Source: Pseudomonas sp. NBRC 111124
GTDB lineage: Bacteria > Pseudomonadota > Gammaproteobacteria > Pseudomonadales > Pseudomonadaceae
Direction of reading: 5' to 3'
Assembly: GCF_001320245.1 (NCBI RefSeq)
Contig: NZ_BCBA01000034.1
Span: 1-64,000, forward strand
Length of the DNA stretch: 64,000 nucleotides
Shown: positions 7,504 through 15,941 of the stretch, piece by piece
Numbering within the stretch: the stretch's first letter is position 1
Layout: each line of letters opens with the position of its first letter
The notes under the pieces: generated by a model
Databases searched by the model: none
The model's input: only the letters and a program-made list of their open reading frames with translations
Told to the model about the DNA's origin: nothing
Made by a program: the position numbers and the translations under genes

Positions 7504-8397
7504 GTGAAATTCGAAGGCATCTACACCCCGGCAATCACTCCGCTGGCTGCGGACGGCTCGATCGACAAGGCGGCGTTCGCCGAAGTGCTCGAATACCTGG
7601 TCGAGTCGAAGATACACGGCGTCATCATCGGCGGTTCCACCGGCGAGTACTACGCCCACACCCCCCAGGAGCGCATCGAGCTGGCTGCCCAGGCCAAGGA
7701 CGTGCTCAATGGCCGCCTGCCACTGATCGTCGGTACCGGCGGCATCCGCACTGAAGACGCCGTGGCTTTCGCCCAGCACGCCAAGGAAATCAAGGCCGAC
7801 GCGCTGCTGGTCGGCACCCCGCCGTACGCGCTGCCGACCCAGCAGGAAATCGCCCTGCACGTCAAAGCGGTCGACGCCGCCGCCGGGCTGCCGATCATGC
7901 TCTACAACTACCCAGGCCGCATGAGCGTGAGCATGGGCGACGAATTCTTCGACGCCGTGGCCGACGTGAAGAACATCGTCGCCATCAAGGAAAGCTCCGG
8001 TGACATGGCCCAGCTGCACCGCCTGGCCATCAAGCGCCCGAACATCCAGCTGTCGTGCGGCTGGGACGACCAGGCTCTGGAATTCTTCGCCTGGGGCGCC
8101 AAGAGCTGGGTCTGCGCCGGTTCCAACTTCATCCCGCGCGAGCATGTGGCCCTGTTTGAAGCCTGCGTGATCGAAAAGAACTTCGACAAGGGCCGCAAGA
8201 TCATGGCCGCCATGATGCCGCTGATGGACTTCCTCGAAGGTGGCAAGTTCGTCCAGGCCATCAAGAACGGCGTTGCCCTGAACGGTCTGAAGACCGGCGG
8301 CGTGCGCAAGCCGCTGTACGACCTGGATGACGCCGAGAAGCAAGAACTCAAGCGTGTAGTCACCGAACTGAAGGCCACCATCGCCCAGATCAAATAA
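7504..8397 (+). CDS. DapA-family (dihydrodipicolinate synthase/N-acetylneuraminate lyase) aldolase or dehydratase
   Basis: 297 residues, full-length TIM-barrel class I lyase. Visible residues are GGSTGEYYAHT (oxo-acid carboxylate binding, about 43-53), TPPYALPTQQE, the catalytic Tyr in YNYPGR (about 134-139), and the Schiff-base Lys in VAIKESSGD (about 163). GTG start at 7504 with GGAG ten bases upstream. The residues show that it acts on a 2-oxo acid, but do not tell synthase, retro-aldolase and dehydratase/deaminase apart. A housekeeping DapA role is unlikely given the neighbours: an FAD oxidase before it and an aldehyde dehydrogenase 12 bp after it. I infer cleavage or dehydration of the oxo acid formed by the oxidase. 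Confidence 0.88.
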   Translation: MKFEGIYTPAITPLAADGSIDKAAFAEVLEYLVESKIHGVIIGGSTGEYYAHTPQERIELAAQAKDVLNGRLPLIVGTGGIRTEDAVAFAQHAKEIKADALLVGTPPYALPTQQEIALHVKAVDAAAGLPIMLYNYPGRMSVSMGDEFFDAVADVKNIVAIKESSGDMAQLHRLAIKRPNIQLSCGWDDQALEFFAWGAKSWVCAGSNFIPREHVALFEACVIEKNFDKGRKIMAAMMPLMDFLEGGKFVQAIKNGVALNGLKTGGVRKPLYDLDDAEKQELKRVVTELKATIAQIK

Positions 8398-8409
8398 GGA
8401 GACTGGAAA

Positions 8410-9900
8410 ATGGCTGAATTGCTGAGCAAGGAACACTACGCGGCCATCGCCGCCGACCTGCAGCTGCGCACCCAGGCGTTCATCGACGGTGAATTCCGTG
8501 ATGCCATCTCCGGTCGCACCTTCGTCACCACCAACCCGGCCACCGGCAAGCAGCTGGCAGAAGTCGCCGCCTGCGACGTCAACGACGTCAACGTCGCGGT
8601 GGCTGCGGCCAAGCGCGTGTTCGAAGAGGGCACCTGGTCGAAGATGCAGCCGAACGACCGCAAGCACGTGCTGCAGAAGTTTGCCCAACTGCTCGAAGAC
8701 AACGCCCACGAGCTGGCGGTGCTTGAGGCGCTGGACAGCGGCAAGCCGGTCAGCGAATGCGAGACCGTCGACGTGCCGGAAACCATCCACACCCTTCGCT
8801 GGCACGCTGAACTGATCGACAAGATCTACGACGCCACCGCGCCGACCGGCAACGCTGCCGTGACCATGGTGGTGCGTGAAGCCATCGGCGTGGTCGGCCT
8901 GGTGCTGCCGTGGAACTTCCCGCTGCTGATGCTGGCCTGGAAGATCGCCCCATCGTTGGCCGCCGGTTGCTCGATCGTGGTCAAGCCAGCCAAGGAAACC
9001 ACCCTCAGCGCCCTGCGCGTGGCCGAACTGGCCCATGAAGCAGGCATTCCCGCCGGTGTGTTCAACCTGGTGCCTGGCGGTGGCCGCGAAGTGGGCGAGG
9101 CCATCGGCCGCCACATGGACATCCCGATGGTCAGCTTCACCGGCTCCACTGACACTGGCCGCCTGTTCCTGAAATACGCGGCCGAGTCCAACCTCAAGCG
9201 CATCGTCCTGGAGCTGGGTGGCAAGAACCCGGCCGTGGTCATGAACGACTGCGAGGATCTGGACGAAGTGGCCCAGTTCGTCACCGCGGGTGCGTTCTGG
9301 AACATGGGCGAGAACTGCTCGGCATCCTCGCGCCTGATCGTCCACAAGGACGTCAAGGATGAGCTGCTGGGCCTGATCGCCAAGCACCTGAAGGACTGGA
9401 AGCTGGGCGACCCGCTCGACCCGGACAACCGCCTGGGCGCGATGGTCAGCAAGTCGCACTTCGAGAAGGTGAAGTCGTACCTGGAATACGCTGCCGAGCA
9501 GAAACTCAGCATTGTTCAGGGTGGCGAGACCGAGAACGGCGTGTTCGTGCAGCCGACCATCGTCGACAACGTTGGCCGCGACAACAAACTGTTTGTCGAG
9601 GAAATCTTCGGCCCAGTGCTGAGCGTGACCAGCTTCGAGACCCTCGACGAGGCCATCGAGCTGGCCAACGATACCGTTTACGGCCTGGCCGCGTCGGCCT
9701 ACACCGGTAGCCTGCGCAATGCGCTGCGCCTCTCGCGGGAAATCCGCGCCGGCGTGGTGACCGTCAACTGCTTCGGCGAGGGCGATGTGACCACGCCGTT
9801 CGGTGGCTACAAGGAGTCTGGCTTTGGTGGGCGTGACAAGTCCATCTGGGCCCATGACCAATACACGGAGTTGAAGACCATCTGGATCAACGCTTCGTGA
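8410..9900 (+). CDS. NAD(P)-dependent aldehyde dehydrogenase
   Basis: 496 residues, standard ALDH length. Motifs in order: PWNFPLLMLAWK, KPAKETTLSA, FTGSTDTGR (NAD binding), the general-base Glu in LELGGKNP, and the nucleophile Cys in NMGENCSAS (about residue 305). The end carries EEIFGPVLSV and PFGGYKESGFGGRDKS. Closest in feel to PuuC/gamma-aminobutyraldehyde- or betaine-aldehyde-type enzymes. It follows the DapA-like gene by 12 bp, ribosome site AAGGAG, so the two are co-translated; it is the last gene before a strong terminator. Its job is probably oxidation of an aldehyde or semialdehyde made by the lyase. Confidence 0.92.
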   Translation: MAELLSKEHYAAIAADLQLRTQAFIDGEFRDAISGRTFVTTNPATGKQLAEVAACDVNDVNVAVAAAKRVFEEGTWSKMQPNDRKHVLQKFAQLLEDNAHELAVLEALDSGKPVSECETVDVPETIHTLRWHAELIDKIYDATAPTGNAAVTMVVREAIGVVGLVLPWNFPLLMLAWKIAPSLAAGCSIVVKPAKETTLSALRVAELAHEAGIPAGVFNLVPGGGREVGEAIGRHMDIPMVSFTGSTDTGRLFLKYAAESNLKRIVLELGGKNPAVVMNDCEDLDEVAQFVTAGAFWNMGENCSASSRLIVHKDVKDELLGLIAKHLKDWKLGDPLDPDNRLGAMVSKSHFEKVKSYLEYAAEQKLSIVQGGETENGVFVQPTIVDNVGRDNKLFVEEIFGPVLSVTSFETLDEAIELANDTVYGLAASAYTGSLRNALRLSREIRAGVVTVNCFGEGDVTTPFGGYKESGFGGRDKSIWAHDQYTELKTIWINAS

Positions 9901-9945
9901 TCTGAGCAAGACCGGTGCTGTTCTGACGGAGCTCAGCACAAACCC

Positions 9946-9981
9946 GGCCGCCCTGCAGTCGCAGTGGCGGCCTTTTTATTT
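9946..9981 (+). terminator. Rho-independent terminator of the catabolic operon
   Basis: GGCCGCC plus CTGC pair with GCAG and GGCGGCC around the loop agtc (one bulged T), followed by TTTTTATTT at 9973-9981. It lies 45 bp after the aldehyde dehydrogenase stop and its T-tract runs into the end of the convergent methylase gene. Confidence 0.88.
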
Positions 9982-10446
9982 GAATTTGGGCCCCGAACGG
10001 GTATTCAGCCCCTTGGCCAGGCGGTCATACAGCACCACATTCACCGTCGCCGCCAAGTTCATGCAGCCTTCGGTGGGGATGTAGATGGTCTCCTCGCACC
10101 ACCCGCGCACTTCCTCGCTCAACGAGCCATCCTCAGGCCCGAAGATATAGATCGCCCGGTCCGGGTGGGTGTACTCAGGCAGCGGCCGTGCGCCGTCCAC
10201 CAGCTCCACCGCCACCGGCGTGCAACCCAGAGGGATGATGCGTTGCAGGTCGTCGATACCGATCAGCGGAATGTCGTAGTGCACCCGCTTGGTGTCGGTG
10301 ACGAAGTCACGTGCGCGCTCATAGCGCTTGCCGGTGTAGAACACCGAGTTGACGCCGTAGCAACCCGCTGCGCGCATCACTGAACCGACGTTCTCCGCAG
10401 ACTTGGGGTTGAACAGGCCGATGCAGCTGTACCGTTTGTTTGCCAC
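9976..10446 (-). CDS. TrmH/SpoU-family RNA 2'-O-methyltransferase
   Basis: 156 residues, the minimal SPOUT knot without extra domains. Motif 1 NPKSAENVGSVMRAAGCYGV is near the N-terminus, motif 2 is FGPEDGSLSEE (about 105-115), and motif 3 is IPTEGCMNLAATVNVVLYDR (about 122-141), which forms the SAM-binding knot. Such enzymes methylate tRNA or rRNA ribose; the compact size suggests a TrmL-like tRNA enzyme, but the target is not proven. Start is GTG at 10446. It is on the same strand as the HNH gene 74 bp upstream. Confidence 0.88.
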   Translation of the reverse strand: MANKRYSCIGLFNPKSAENVGSVMRAAGCYGVNSVFYTGKRYERARDFVTDTKRVHYDIPLIGIDDLQRIIPLGCTPVAVELVDGARPLPEYTHPDRAIYIFGPEDGSLSEEVRGWCEETIYIPTEGCMNLAATVNVVLYDRLAKGLNTRSGPKFK

Positions 10447-10520
10447 GTGCCGGGGCCCTTCGCGAAAAAAAGAGCGCGATTATACGGGCTTGCCGGCACC
10501 GAGGGGGATTGCGCTGACGG

Positions 10521-10892
10521 TCAGTCTTTTTTCAGCATGCCCGCCAGCCCGGCGAACGGGTTGTGGGTGGCCTTGGCGATGCTTGGGGTGCTGGTCGAGC
10601 CTTCGCTGAAGTACTGCTGGTCAGTGTAGCGCGAGTGCTCGTTGTCGTGGCAGTACAGGCACAGCAGCTCCCAGTTGGAGCCGTCCTGCGGGTTGTTGTC
10701 GTGGTTGTGGTCGCGGTGGTGCACGGTCAGCTCGCTCAGGCGCTTGCCGGCGAACTCGCGGGCGCAGCGGCCGCACACGTGCGGGTACATTTTCAGGGCT
10801 TTGTCGCGGTAGCCCATCTCCTTGTCGCGCTTGGCGTCGGCGAGGATGCGGTCGAGGCGGGCGGTGGCGGCGGAGGTGGAAGCCGAACTCAT
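10521..10892 (-). CDS. YajD-like HNH nuclease-domain protein
   Basis: 123 residues. A zinc-type HNH module spans about 35-90: CGRCAREF, then LTVHHRDHNHDNNP (HNH first strand), then WELLCLYCHDNEHSRYTD (second CxxC and the final His/Asn helix). The C-terminal 25 residues (SIAKATHNPFAGLAGMLKKD) are conserved in the YajD family. Cellular role is unknown; DNA nuclease activity is inferred from the fold. ATG at 10892 begins a Ser/Ala-rich lead. Not part of a recognisable defence locus. Confidence 0.87.
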   Translation of the reverse strand: MSSASTSAATARLDRILADAKRDKEMGYRDKALKMYPHVCGRCAREFAGKRLSELTVHHRDHNHDNNPQDGSNWELLCLYCHDNEHSRYTDQQYFSEGSTSTPSIAKATHNPFAGLAGMLKKD

Positions 10893-11024
10893 GGTGTTTC
10901 CTTTGTTCTGATCAGGCAGGTGACGGTTATGCCCTTGAGTCTAGCGCGCTTGCAGGGCAGGCGGACAGGCGAAAACTCGAATATCGGCGTAGCCTGTAGA
11001 GAGGTTCCCGACAGGAGGTTGCTG

Positions 11025-11303
11025 ATGTACCACGCGATCCTCGCCGCGCTGCTCGTAGCCGCCATGCCCCTGGCCGAAGCGGCAGGCACGCCACCCCGGC
11101 TGAACACCCCGGTGCCCGGTGCGCCCGGCACGCCGACGCCCACGCCTTACCCGCAGATCACCCCGAGCACGCCGCCCAAGGCCTACGACAGCACGCCGGG
11201 CGCGCCGCTGCTGCCGCCGATGCCGGTGCCGGGGCCGCCCAAGGACCAGGATTTGCCCGGGCTGCGCCAGGAGCCAGCGAAACCGCCGATGCAGGATGAC
11301 TAG
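11025..11303 (+). CDS. Small secreted proline-rich protein
   Basis: 92 residues. Signal peptide MYHAILAALLVAAMPLAEA, cut after AEA near residue 19, then a low-complexity tail of about 70 residues with some 27 prolines and repeated Thr-Pro/Gly-Pro units (TPVPGAPGTPTPTPYP, LLPPMPVPGPPK). It is probably an unstructured periplasmic or secreted peptide; no enzyme domain is visible. ACAGGAGG seven bases before ATG 11025 is strong support. Its stop shares the CTAG tetranucleotide 11300-11303 with the stop of the convergent cNMP gene. Confidence 0.72.
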   Translation: MYHAILAALLVAAMPLAEAAGTPPRLNTPVPGAPGTPTPTPYPQITPSTPPKAYDSTPGAPLLPPMPVPGPPKDQDLPGLRQEPAKPPMQDD

Positions 11304-11767
11304 AGCGCCAGGCGCTGGCCATCCTGCATGCGCAGGCGCTTCGACAACGCCACCGCCAGCGCTCGAATGATCCGCGCGGCGATGCGTGGGGCTTCGTTGA
11401 GCATCTTTTCCAGTGAGTCCTTGCCCAGCGTCAGCAGCTGGCACTCACTGGCGGCCACGCAGCTGGCCGAGCGGCGCTCGCCATCGAGCACGGCCATTTC
11501 ACCGAAGGCCCGGCCACTGCGCAGGGTTGCGATTTCCACTGGATGGCCGTTGCTGTCGGCCTTGCGCACTGAAACCATGCCCCGGTGCAGGATGCACATG
11601 AAAGTGCCGGCATCGCCTTCGTTGAAGATGGTTTCGCCTTCAGCCATGGCGGTCAGGCTGAAATAGCCAGCGGCAGTATGGAAGTCGGCGAGGTGCAGGG
11701 TGTCGAACAGGCCGCAGTCCATGAGCATGTCGCGGATTTCGGCGCTGAGGTGAGTCGGGTCGGGCAT
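11300..11767 (-). CDS. Cyclic nucleotide-binding (CRP-like sensor) domain protein
   Basis: 155 residues, a single cNMP-binding domain. It shows the beta-roll with EGETIFNEGDAGTFMCILHRGMVSV (about 43-67) and the phosphate-binding cassette GRAFGEMAVLDGERRSASCVA (about 84-104), including the FGE..L..RRSA core typical of cAMP pockets. There is no C-terminal DNA-binding helix-turn-helix, unlike CRP/FNR. It may act as a stand-alone cAMP/c-di-GMP-responsive effector or partner. Stop codon overlaps that of the convergent gene. Start ATG 11767 follows a region without clear AGGAG. Confidence 0.88.
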   Translation of the reverse strand: MPDPTHLSAEIRDMLMDCGLFDTLHLADFHTAAGYFSLTAMAEGETIFNEGDAGTFMCILHRGMVSVRKADSNGHPVEIATLRSGRAFGEMAVLDGERRSASCVAASECQLLTLGKDSLEKMLNEAPRIAARIIRALAVALSKRLRMQDGQRLAL

Positions 11768-11803
11768 GTCTTGTTCTTCTTGGCCGGTGTTGTCCGAGAG
11801 CTT

Positions 11804-11830
11804 AAGTGCGCCATCAGCGATGGCGCGCTT
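11804..11830 (-). terminator. Hairpin after oligopeptidase B gene, possible terminator
   Basis: Twelve paired bases (aagtgcgccatc with gatggcgcgctt, one G-T pair) around a 3-nt loop, 23 bp downstream of the ptrB stop. The T-tract on the minus strand is short, so it may be a weak or Rho-assisted terminator. Confidence 0.5.
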
Positions 11831-11853
11831 GCTATGACAACGGAAAACGCGAT

Positions 11854-13896
11854 TTACACCACGCCCAGCTCATTGAAGACGAACGCGTACTCCAGCGCCA
11901 CATCACGCAGCCCCTGGTACCGCCCGCTCATCCCGCCATGCCCGGCCCCCATCTCGGTCTTGAGCAGCAGCAGGCTGTCGTCGGTCTTGCGGGTACGCAG
12001 GCGCGCGACCCACTTGGCCGCTTCCCAGTACTGCACGCGGCTGTCGTTGTAGCCGGCCACCACCAGCATCGCCGGGTAGGCCTGGGCGCTGACGTTCTCG
12101 TAAGGCGCATAAGCCTTGATGCGCGCGTACACCTCGGGTTCCTCGGGATTACCCCATTCGTCGTACTCGGTAACGGTCAACGGCAGCTCAGGGTCGAGCA
12201 TGGTATTGAGCACATCGACGAACGGCACCTCGGCGATGGCGCAGCGGAACAGCTCAGGGCGCAGGTTGAGCACTGCGCCCATCAGCAGGCCGCCGGCGCT
12301 GCCACCGCTGATGGCCAGGCGCTCTGGCGAGGTCACGCCTTCGGCGATCAGGTGTTCGGCGCAGGCGATGAAATCACTGAAGGTGTTGTGCTTGTGTTCC
12401 TGCTTGCCGGCGCGGTACCAGGCTTCACCTAGCTCGCCGCCGCCGCGCACGTGGGCGATGGCGAAGGCCACGCCGCGCTGCAGCAGGCTCAGGCGGGCGT
12501 GGGAGAACCACGGGTCGAGGCTCTCGCCGTAGGCGCCATAGCCATACAGGTAGAGCGGCACGGTCTTGTCCAGGTCTTCGCGACGGCGCACCAGGCTGAT
12601 CGGTACCTGGGTGCCGTCCGGTGCGGTGGCCCACAGGCGCTGGCTGACGTAGTCGTCGGCGTCGAACTGGCCGAGCACCGGGGTTTGCTTGAGTACTTGC
12701 TGGGCCCCCGTGGCCAGTTCCAGCTGGCGCACCTGGGCCGGGCGGTTGAGCGCTTCATAGCGCAGGCGCACGCGGTGGCTGGCGAACTCCAGGCTGTCCT
12801 GCACGTAGAGGCTGTAGGCCGCATCGGGCAATTCGACCCGGTAGGGGGCCAGCCCCTGCGGGCGCACTTCGATGATGGGCAGGCCGCCTTCACGCAGGCT
12901 CAGGGTCAGCGCTTCGGCATTCAGGCTCAGGCTTTCGAGCATGATGTCGTCGCGGTGTGGCACCAGCACCTGCCACTGGTCGCGGCTGGGGATCGGGTTG
13001 GCCGGGGCGTGGCAAAGGGCGAAGTTGATACCGTCCTGATTGGTCCGGATGAACCAGCGCCACTGGCCGTCGAGCTGGCCGTGGTCAGGGAAGTACTCAT
13101 GGCCTTCGACCCGTGGTGCCAGGCAGGTGAATGCCGCCTGTGGCGTTTCGGCATCGAGCACCCAGGCTTCGCTGGTGGTCTTGCTGTTGAGCAGCAGCAC
13201 CAGTTGGCGCTCGGAACTGGTGCGGTAGCAGTGCAGGAAGAAACGGCCGTCGGCCTCCTCGAACACCGTGCTCGCGTCAGCCTCGCCAAGGGTGTGGCGG
13301 CGCAGGCGCCAGGGGCGGTGGGTATCGTCCAGCTCGGCGAAGAACAGCGTCTGGTTGTCGTTGGCCCAGGTCATGCTGCCGTCGCAGTCGTCGAAGGGCA
13401 GGGTGGTCAGCTTGCCGCTGTTCAGGTCCTTGACGTACAGGGTGTAGATCTCGTCGCCGCTGGTGTCGAGGCTGTAGGCCAGCAGCCGGTGGTCGGGGCT
13501 GACATTGAACGTGCCCAGCGACAGGAAGCCGCCGTTGGCCAGGGCATTGGGGTCGAGCAGCAGCTGCTCCTGGCTTTCATCGACCGTGTTGGAATCGTCT
13601 GCCGGGCGCGGGCAGCGGTAGTGGCGCGGGTATTCGTCACCTGCGGTGGTGCGGGTGTAGTAAAGGTACGGGCCCCAGGGCGAGGGCAGTGACAGGTCGG
13701 TTTCGAGGATGCGGCCCTTGATCTCTTCGAACAGTTGCTCGCGCAGCGGTGCCTGGTCGGCCAGGCAGGCCTCCTGGTAGGCGTTTTCCGCCTGCAGGTA
13801 ATCGAGCACTTCCTGGGTGTCGCGCTGTTGCAGCCAGGCATAGGGATCGGCGGCCTGGTCCTGGCGGGCAATGGGGGGCTGGGGCTTGGTTGGCAT
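11854..13896 (-). CDS. ptrB: Oligopeptidase B (S9A serine peptidase)
   Basis: 680 residues, family-typical length. The N-terminal part forms the beta-propeller lid (starts DPYAWLQQRD). The C-terminal alpha/beta hydrolase carries the nucleophile in GGSAGGLLMG (about 530), Asp in YNDSRVQYWEAAKW (about 620) and His in GAGHGGMSGRY (about 655). Acidic residues around YDEWGNPEEPEVY fit the preference for Arg/Lys-containing oligopeptides. Start ATG 13896 (MPTKPQPP) is chosen over longer readings because family similarity begins just after it; the ribosome site (AAGAG) is modest. It is divergent from the membrane-protein gene at 13988. Confidence 0.92.
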   Translation of the reverse strand: MPTKPQPPIARQDQAADPYAWLQQRDTQEVLDYLQAENAYQEACLADQAPLREQLFEEIKGRILETDLSLPSPWGPYLYYTRTTAGDEYPRHYRCPRPADDSNTVDESQEQLLLDPNALANGGFLSLGTFNVSPDHRLLAYSLDTSGDEIYTLYVKDLNSGKLTTLPFDDCDGSMTWANDNQTLFFAELDDTHRPWRLRRHTLGEADASTVFEEADGRFFLHCYRTSSERQLVLLLNSKTTSEAWVLDAETPQAAFTCLAPRVEGHEYFPDHGQLDGQWRWFIRTNQDGINFALCHAPANPIPSRDQWQVLVPHRDDIMLESLSLNAEALTLSLREGGLPIIEVRPQGLAPYRVELPDAAYSLYVQDSLEFASHRVRLRYEALNRPAQVRQLELATGAQQVLKQTPVLGQFDADDYVSQRLWATAPDGTQVPISLVRRREDLDKTVPLYLYGYGAYGESLDPWFSHARLSLLQRGVAFAIAHVRGGGELGEAWYRAGKQEHKHNTFSDFIACAEHLIAEGVTSPERLAISGGSAGGLLMGAVLNLRPELFRCAIAEVPFVDVLNTMLDPELPLTVTEYDEWGNPEEPEVYARIKAYAPYENVSAQAYPAMLVVAGYNDSRVQYWEAAKWVARLRTRKTDDSLLLLKTEMGAGHGGMSGRYQGLRDVALEYAFVFNELGVV

Positions 13897-13987
13897 CGGG
13901 GATCTCTTGACCGGGACAGGGAGACGCTGTCTGCGCCCTGAAAAGTGTTTATCATAGGCATCTCTTTGCCTGGCTTGCACGAACACC

Positions 13988-14488
13988 ATGATCGAGAACG
14001 ACTACACCTTCGCCTGGGGCCTCTACGCTGTCGCCGCAGTGGGCTGCCTGCTGGTGGGCTTCAAACTCACCGGCTGGATGTGGCGCTGGCTGCGTGAACC
14101 CTTGCGGGTGATCCTGGCGGTGCTGCTGCTGACGCCGACCATCGTCGACCCGGTCAAGGACAGCTTCGCTCCAGCGATCGCCATCACCGCGCTGGACCTG
14201 GCCTTCAAGGTCGGTAACAACGCTTGGCGGGCGATTTCTGATTTCGCCATGTACGGCATGATCGCCTTCGCCCTGTACATCGTCTTCGTGCTGATCCGCT
14301 GGCCGCTGGAAAAGCGCGCCCGCGAGCGCCGTGCGCAGGCTGAAGCCGCCGCCCAGCGCCGTGCAGCCGAGGACAATGCAGCCATGGTTGGCGCGCCAAT
14401 CGCTGCCGAGCGCCAAGACCGTTACCGCAACGACCCGCCACCGGCCGCCCCAACCGGCGGACGCGGTCGGGTCGAGCCACGCCTGTAA
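13988..14488 (+). CDS. Conserved Pseudomonas membrane protein of unknown function
   Basis: 166 residues with three predicted membrane helices (about 9-27, 40-57 and 88-108), followed by a charged Ala/Arg/Glu helix KRARERRAQAEAAAQRRAAEDN and a Pro-rich cytoplasmic end. No known domain is recognised. It is followed after 14 bp by the glutamine amidotransferase gene and then the DUF2937 gene, so the three probably form one operon. Despite its short length, relatives are sometimes labelled MFS transporter, which the sequence does not support. Confidence 0.75.
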   Translation: MIENDYTFAWGLYAVAAVGCLLVGFKLTGWMWRWLREPLRVILAVLLLTPTIVDPVKDSFAPAIAITALDLAFKVGNNAWRAISDFAMYGMIAFALYIVFVLIRWPLEKRARERRAQAEAAAQRRAAEDNAAMVGAPIAAERQDRYRNDPPPAAPTGGRGRVEPRL

Positions 14489-14502
14489 GCGGAGACACCC
14501 CC

Positions 14503-15276
14503 ATGTGCGAACTGCTGGGCATGAGTGCCAACGTCCCCACCGACATCGTCTTCAGCTTCACCGGCCTGATGCAGCGTGGCGGGCGTACCGGCCCGCACCG
14601 CGACGGCTGGGGCATCGGCTTCTACGAAGGGCGCGGCCTGCGCCTGTTCCAGGACCCGGCCGCAAGCAGTGAATCGGAAGTCGCCAACCTGGTGCAGCGC
14701 TACCCGATCAAGAGCGAAGTGGTGATCGGCCATATCCGCCAAGCCAACGTCGGCCGCGTGTGCTTGTCCAACACGCACCCCTTCGTGCGTGAAATGTGGG
14801 GCCGCAACTGGTGCTTCGCGCACAACGGCCAGCTGGGCGAGTTCAAGGGCGAAGCGACCTTCTATCGCCCGGTGGGCGATACCGACAGCGAGGCAGCCTT
14901 CTGCGACCTGCTCAACCGCATCCGCGCGGCCTTCCCCGAGCCGGTCGAAGTGGAACAGCTACTGCCGGTGCTGGTCGAAGCCTGTGCCGAGTATCGCGGC
15001 AAGGGCGTGTTCAACTGCCTGCTCAGCGACGGCGACTGGCTGTTCTGCTTCTGCTCTACCAAGCTGGTACACATTACCCGGCGTGCGCCGTTTGGTGCTG
15101 CACGCTTGAAGGATGTCGACCTGATCGTCGACTTTCACACCGAAACCACACCCAATGACGTGGTCACGGTCATTGCCACCGAGGCCTTGACCGAGAACGA
15201 AACCTGGCGGCGCTACGAGCCCGGCCAATGGGGCCTGTGGCGGCACGGCGAGTGCGTTTCGCAAGGCCAGAGCTAA
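14503..15276 (+). CDS. Class II glutamine amidotransferase (YafJ type)
   Basis: 257 residues. The Ntn-hydrolase glutaminase starts MCELLGMSANVP, where Cys2 would be the nucleophile after Met removal. Other family residues are DGWGIGFYEG (about 30), GHIRQANVG (about 77), the Asn/Gly oxyanion part FAHNGQLGEF (about 106) and GDTDSEAAF (about 126). It hydrolyses glutamine or a gamma-glutamyl amide; no synthetase domain is attached, so the acceptor is unknown. YafJ-like proteins are related to DUG3 and EgtC. Middle gene of a three-gene operon. Confidence 0.88.
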   Translation: MCELLGMSANVPTDIVFSFTGLMQRGGRTGPHRDGWGIGFYEGRGLRLFQDPAASSESEVANLVQRYPIKSEVVIGHIRQANVGRVCLSNTHPFVREMWGRNWCFAHNGQLGEFKGEATFYRPVGDTDSEAAFCDLLNRIRAAFPEPVEVEQLLPVLVEACAEYRGKGVFNCLLSDGDWLFCFCSTKLVHITRRAPFGAARLKDVDLIVDFHTETTPNDVVTVIATEALTENETWRRYEPGQWGLWRHGECVSQGQS

Positions 15277-15285
15277 GGATGCTGC

Positions 15286-15807
15286 ATGTTCAGAAGTTAC
15301 CTGCGGTTGCTGCTGTTCACGTTCGGCCTGTTGGCCGGTATCCAGGTACCTGGGCTGGTCAAGGACTACAGCCAGCGGGCCGAGGCGCACCTGTTCGAAT
15401 CGCGTCAGGCGCTGGATGGCTTCAAACAGACCGCCGAGCGCTTCTTCAACGGTGACCTGCAGGCGCTGGTGCGGCATTACCGGACCAGTGACGACCCGGT
15501 GTTTTTGAGTGATGCCAACAGTATCGAGAGCCTGCTGATTCGCAATCAGTTGCTGGAAGACGAATGGCAGGCGCTGCAGGGTTCGTGGCTGAGCCGCACC
15601 TGGCATGTGCTGGTGCAGCCGGATCCGCAGCTGCGTGAAGAGACGCTCAAGGGCTACAGCTACCAGATTCTGCTGGTACCCGAGGCGATCGGCTGGGGTG
15701 TCGGGGCCGGGTTTGTGCTGGCCTTCGTGATCGAGAGCCTGTTGCTGGGGATTGGCTGGGTGATCCTCGGTGGACGGCGTGGGGCGGTGAAAGAGAGCTG
15801 GCGCTGA
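15286..15807 (+). CDS. DUF2937 family membrane protein
   Basis: 173 residues with an N-terminal membrane anchor (FRSYLRLLLFTFGLLAGIQVPGLVKDY), a periplasmic helical middle (about 30-125) and a C-terminal hydrophobic hairpin GWGVGAGFVLAFVIESLLLGIGWVILGG. This layout matches DUF2937. Function unknown. Starts 9 bp after the amidotransferase gene; a REP pair follows it. Confidence 0.82.
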   Translation: MFRSYLRLLLFTFGLLAGIQVPGLVKDYSQRAEAHLFESRQALDGFKQTAERFFNGDLQALVRHYRTSDDPVFLSDANSIESLLIRNQLLEDEWQALQGSWLSRTWHVLVQPDPQLREETLKGYSYQILLVPEAIGWGVGAGFVLAFVIESLLLGIGWVILGGRRGAVKESWR

Positions 15808-15818
15808 TTTCCCTATCT

Positions 15819-15928
15819 CCTGTACCGGCCCTTTCGCGGGCACGCCCGCTCCCACAGGGATATCACTGCCTTTGAGACCTGTGCGGTACCTGTGGGAGCG
15901 GGCATGCCCGCGAAGAAGCCGGTACAGG
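15819..15928. repeat. REP pair (inverted)
   Basis: Two facing REP units bounded by cctgtaccgg and ccggtacagg, with cores ctttcgcgggcacgcccgctcccacagg and its near complement. Located between the convergent DUF2937 and LysR genes. Confidence 0.92.
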
Positions 15929-15941
15929 CTGAACAAAGCTG

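Noticed and set aside
7309..9939. A very long open frame on the minus strand (876 codons)
   Set aside because: It lies antisense to the DapA-like and aldehyde dehydrogenase genes, which have full family motifs, ribosome sites and a terminator; the minus frame shows no domain and is open only because of GC-rich codon bias.
10521..10892. HNH gene as a homing or phage endonuclease
   Set aside because: It is a compact YajD-type chromosomal protein flanked by housekeeping genes, with no intron, intein or phage neighbour.
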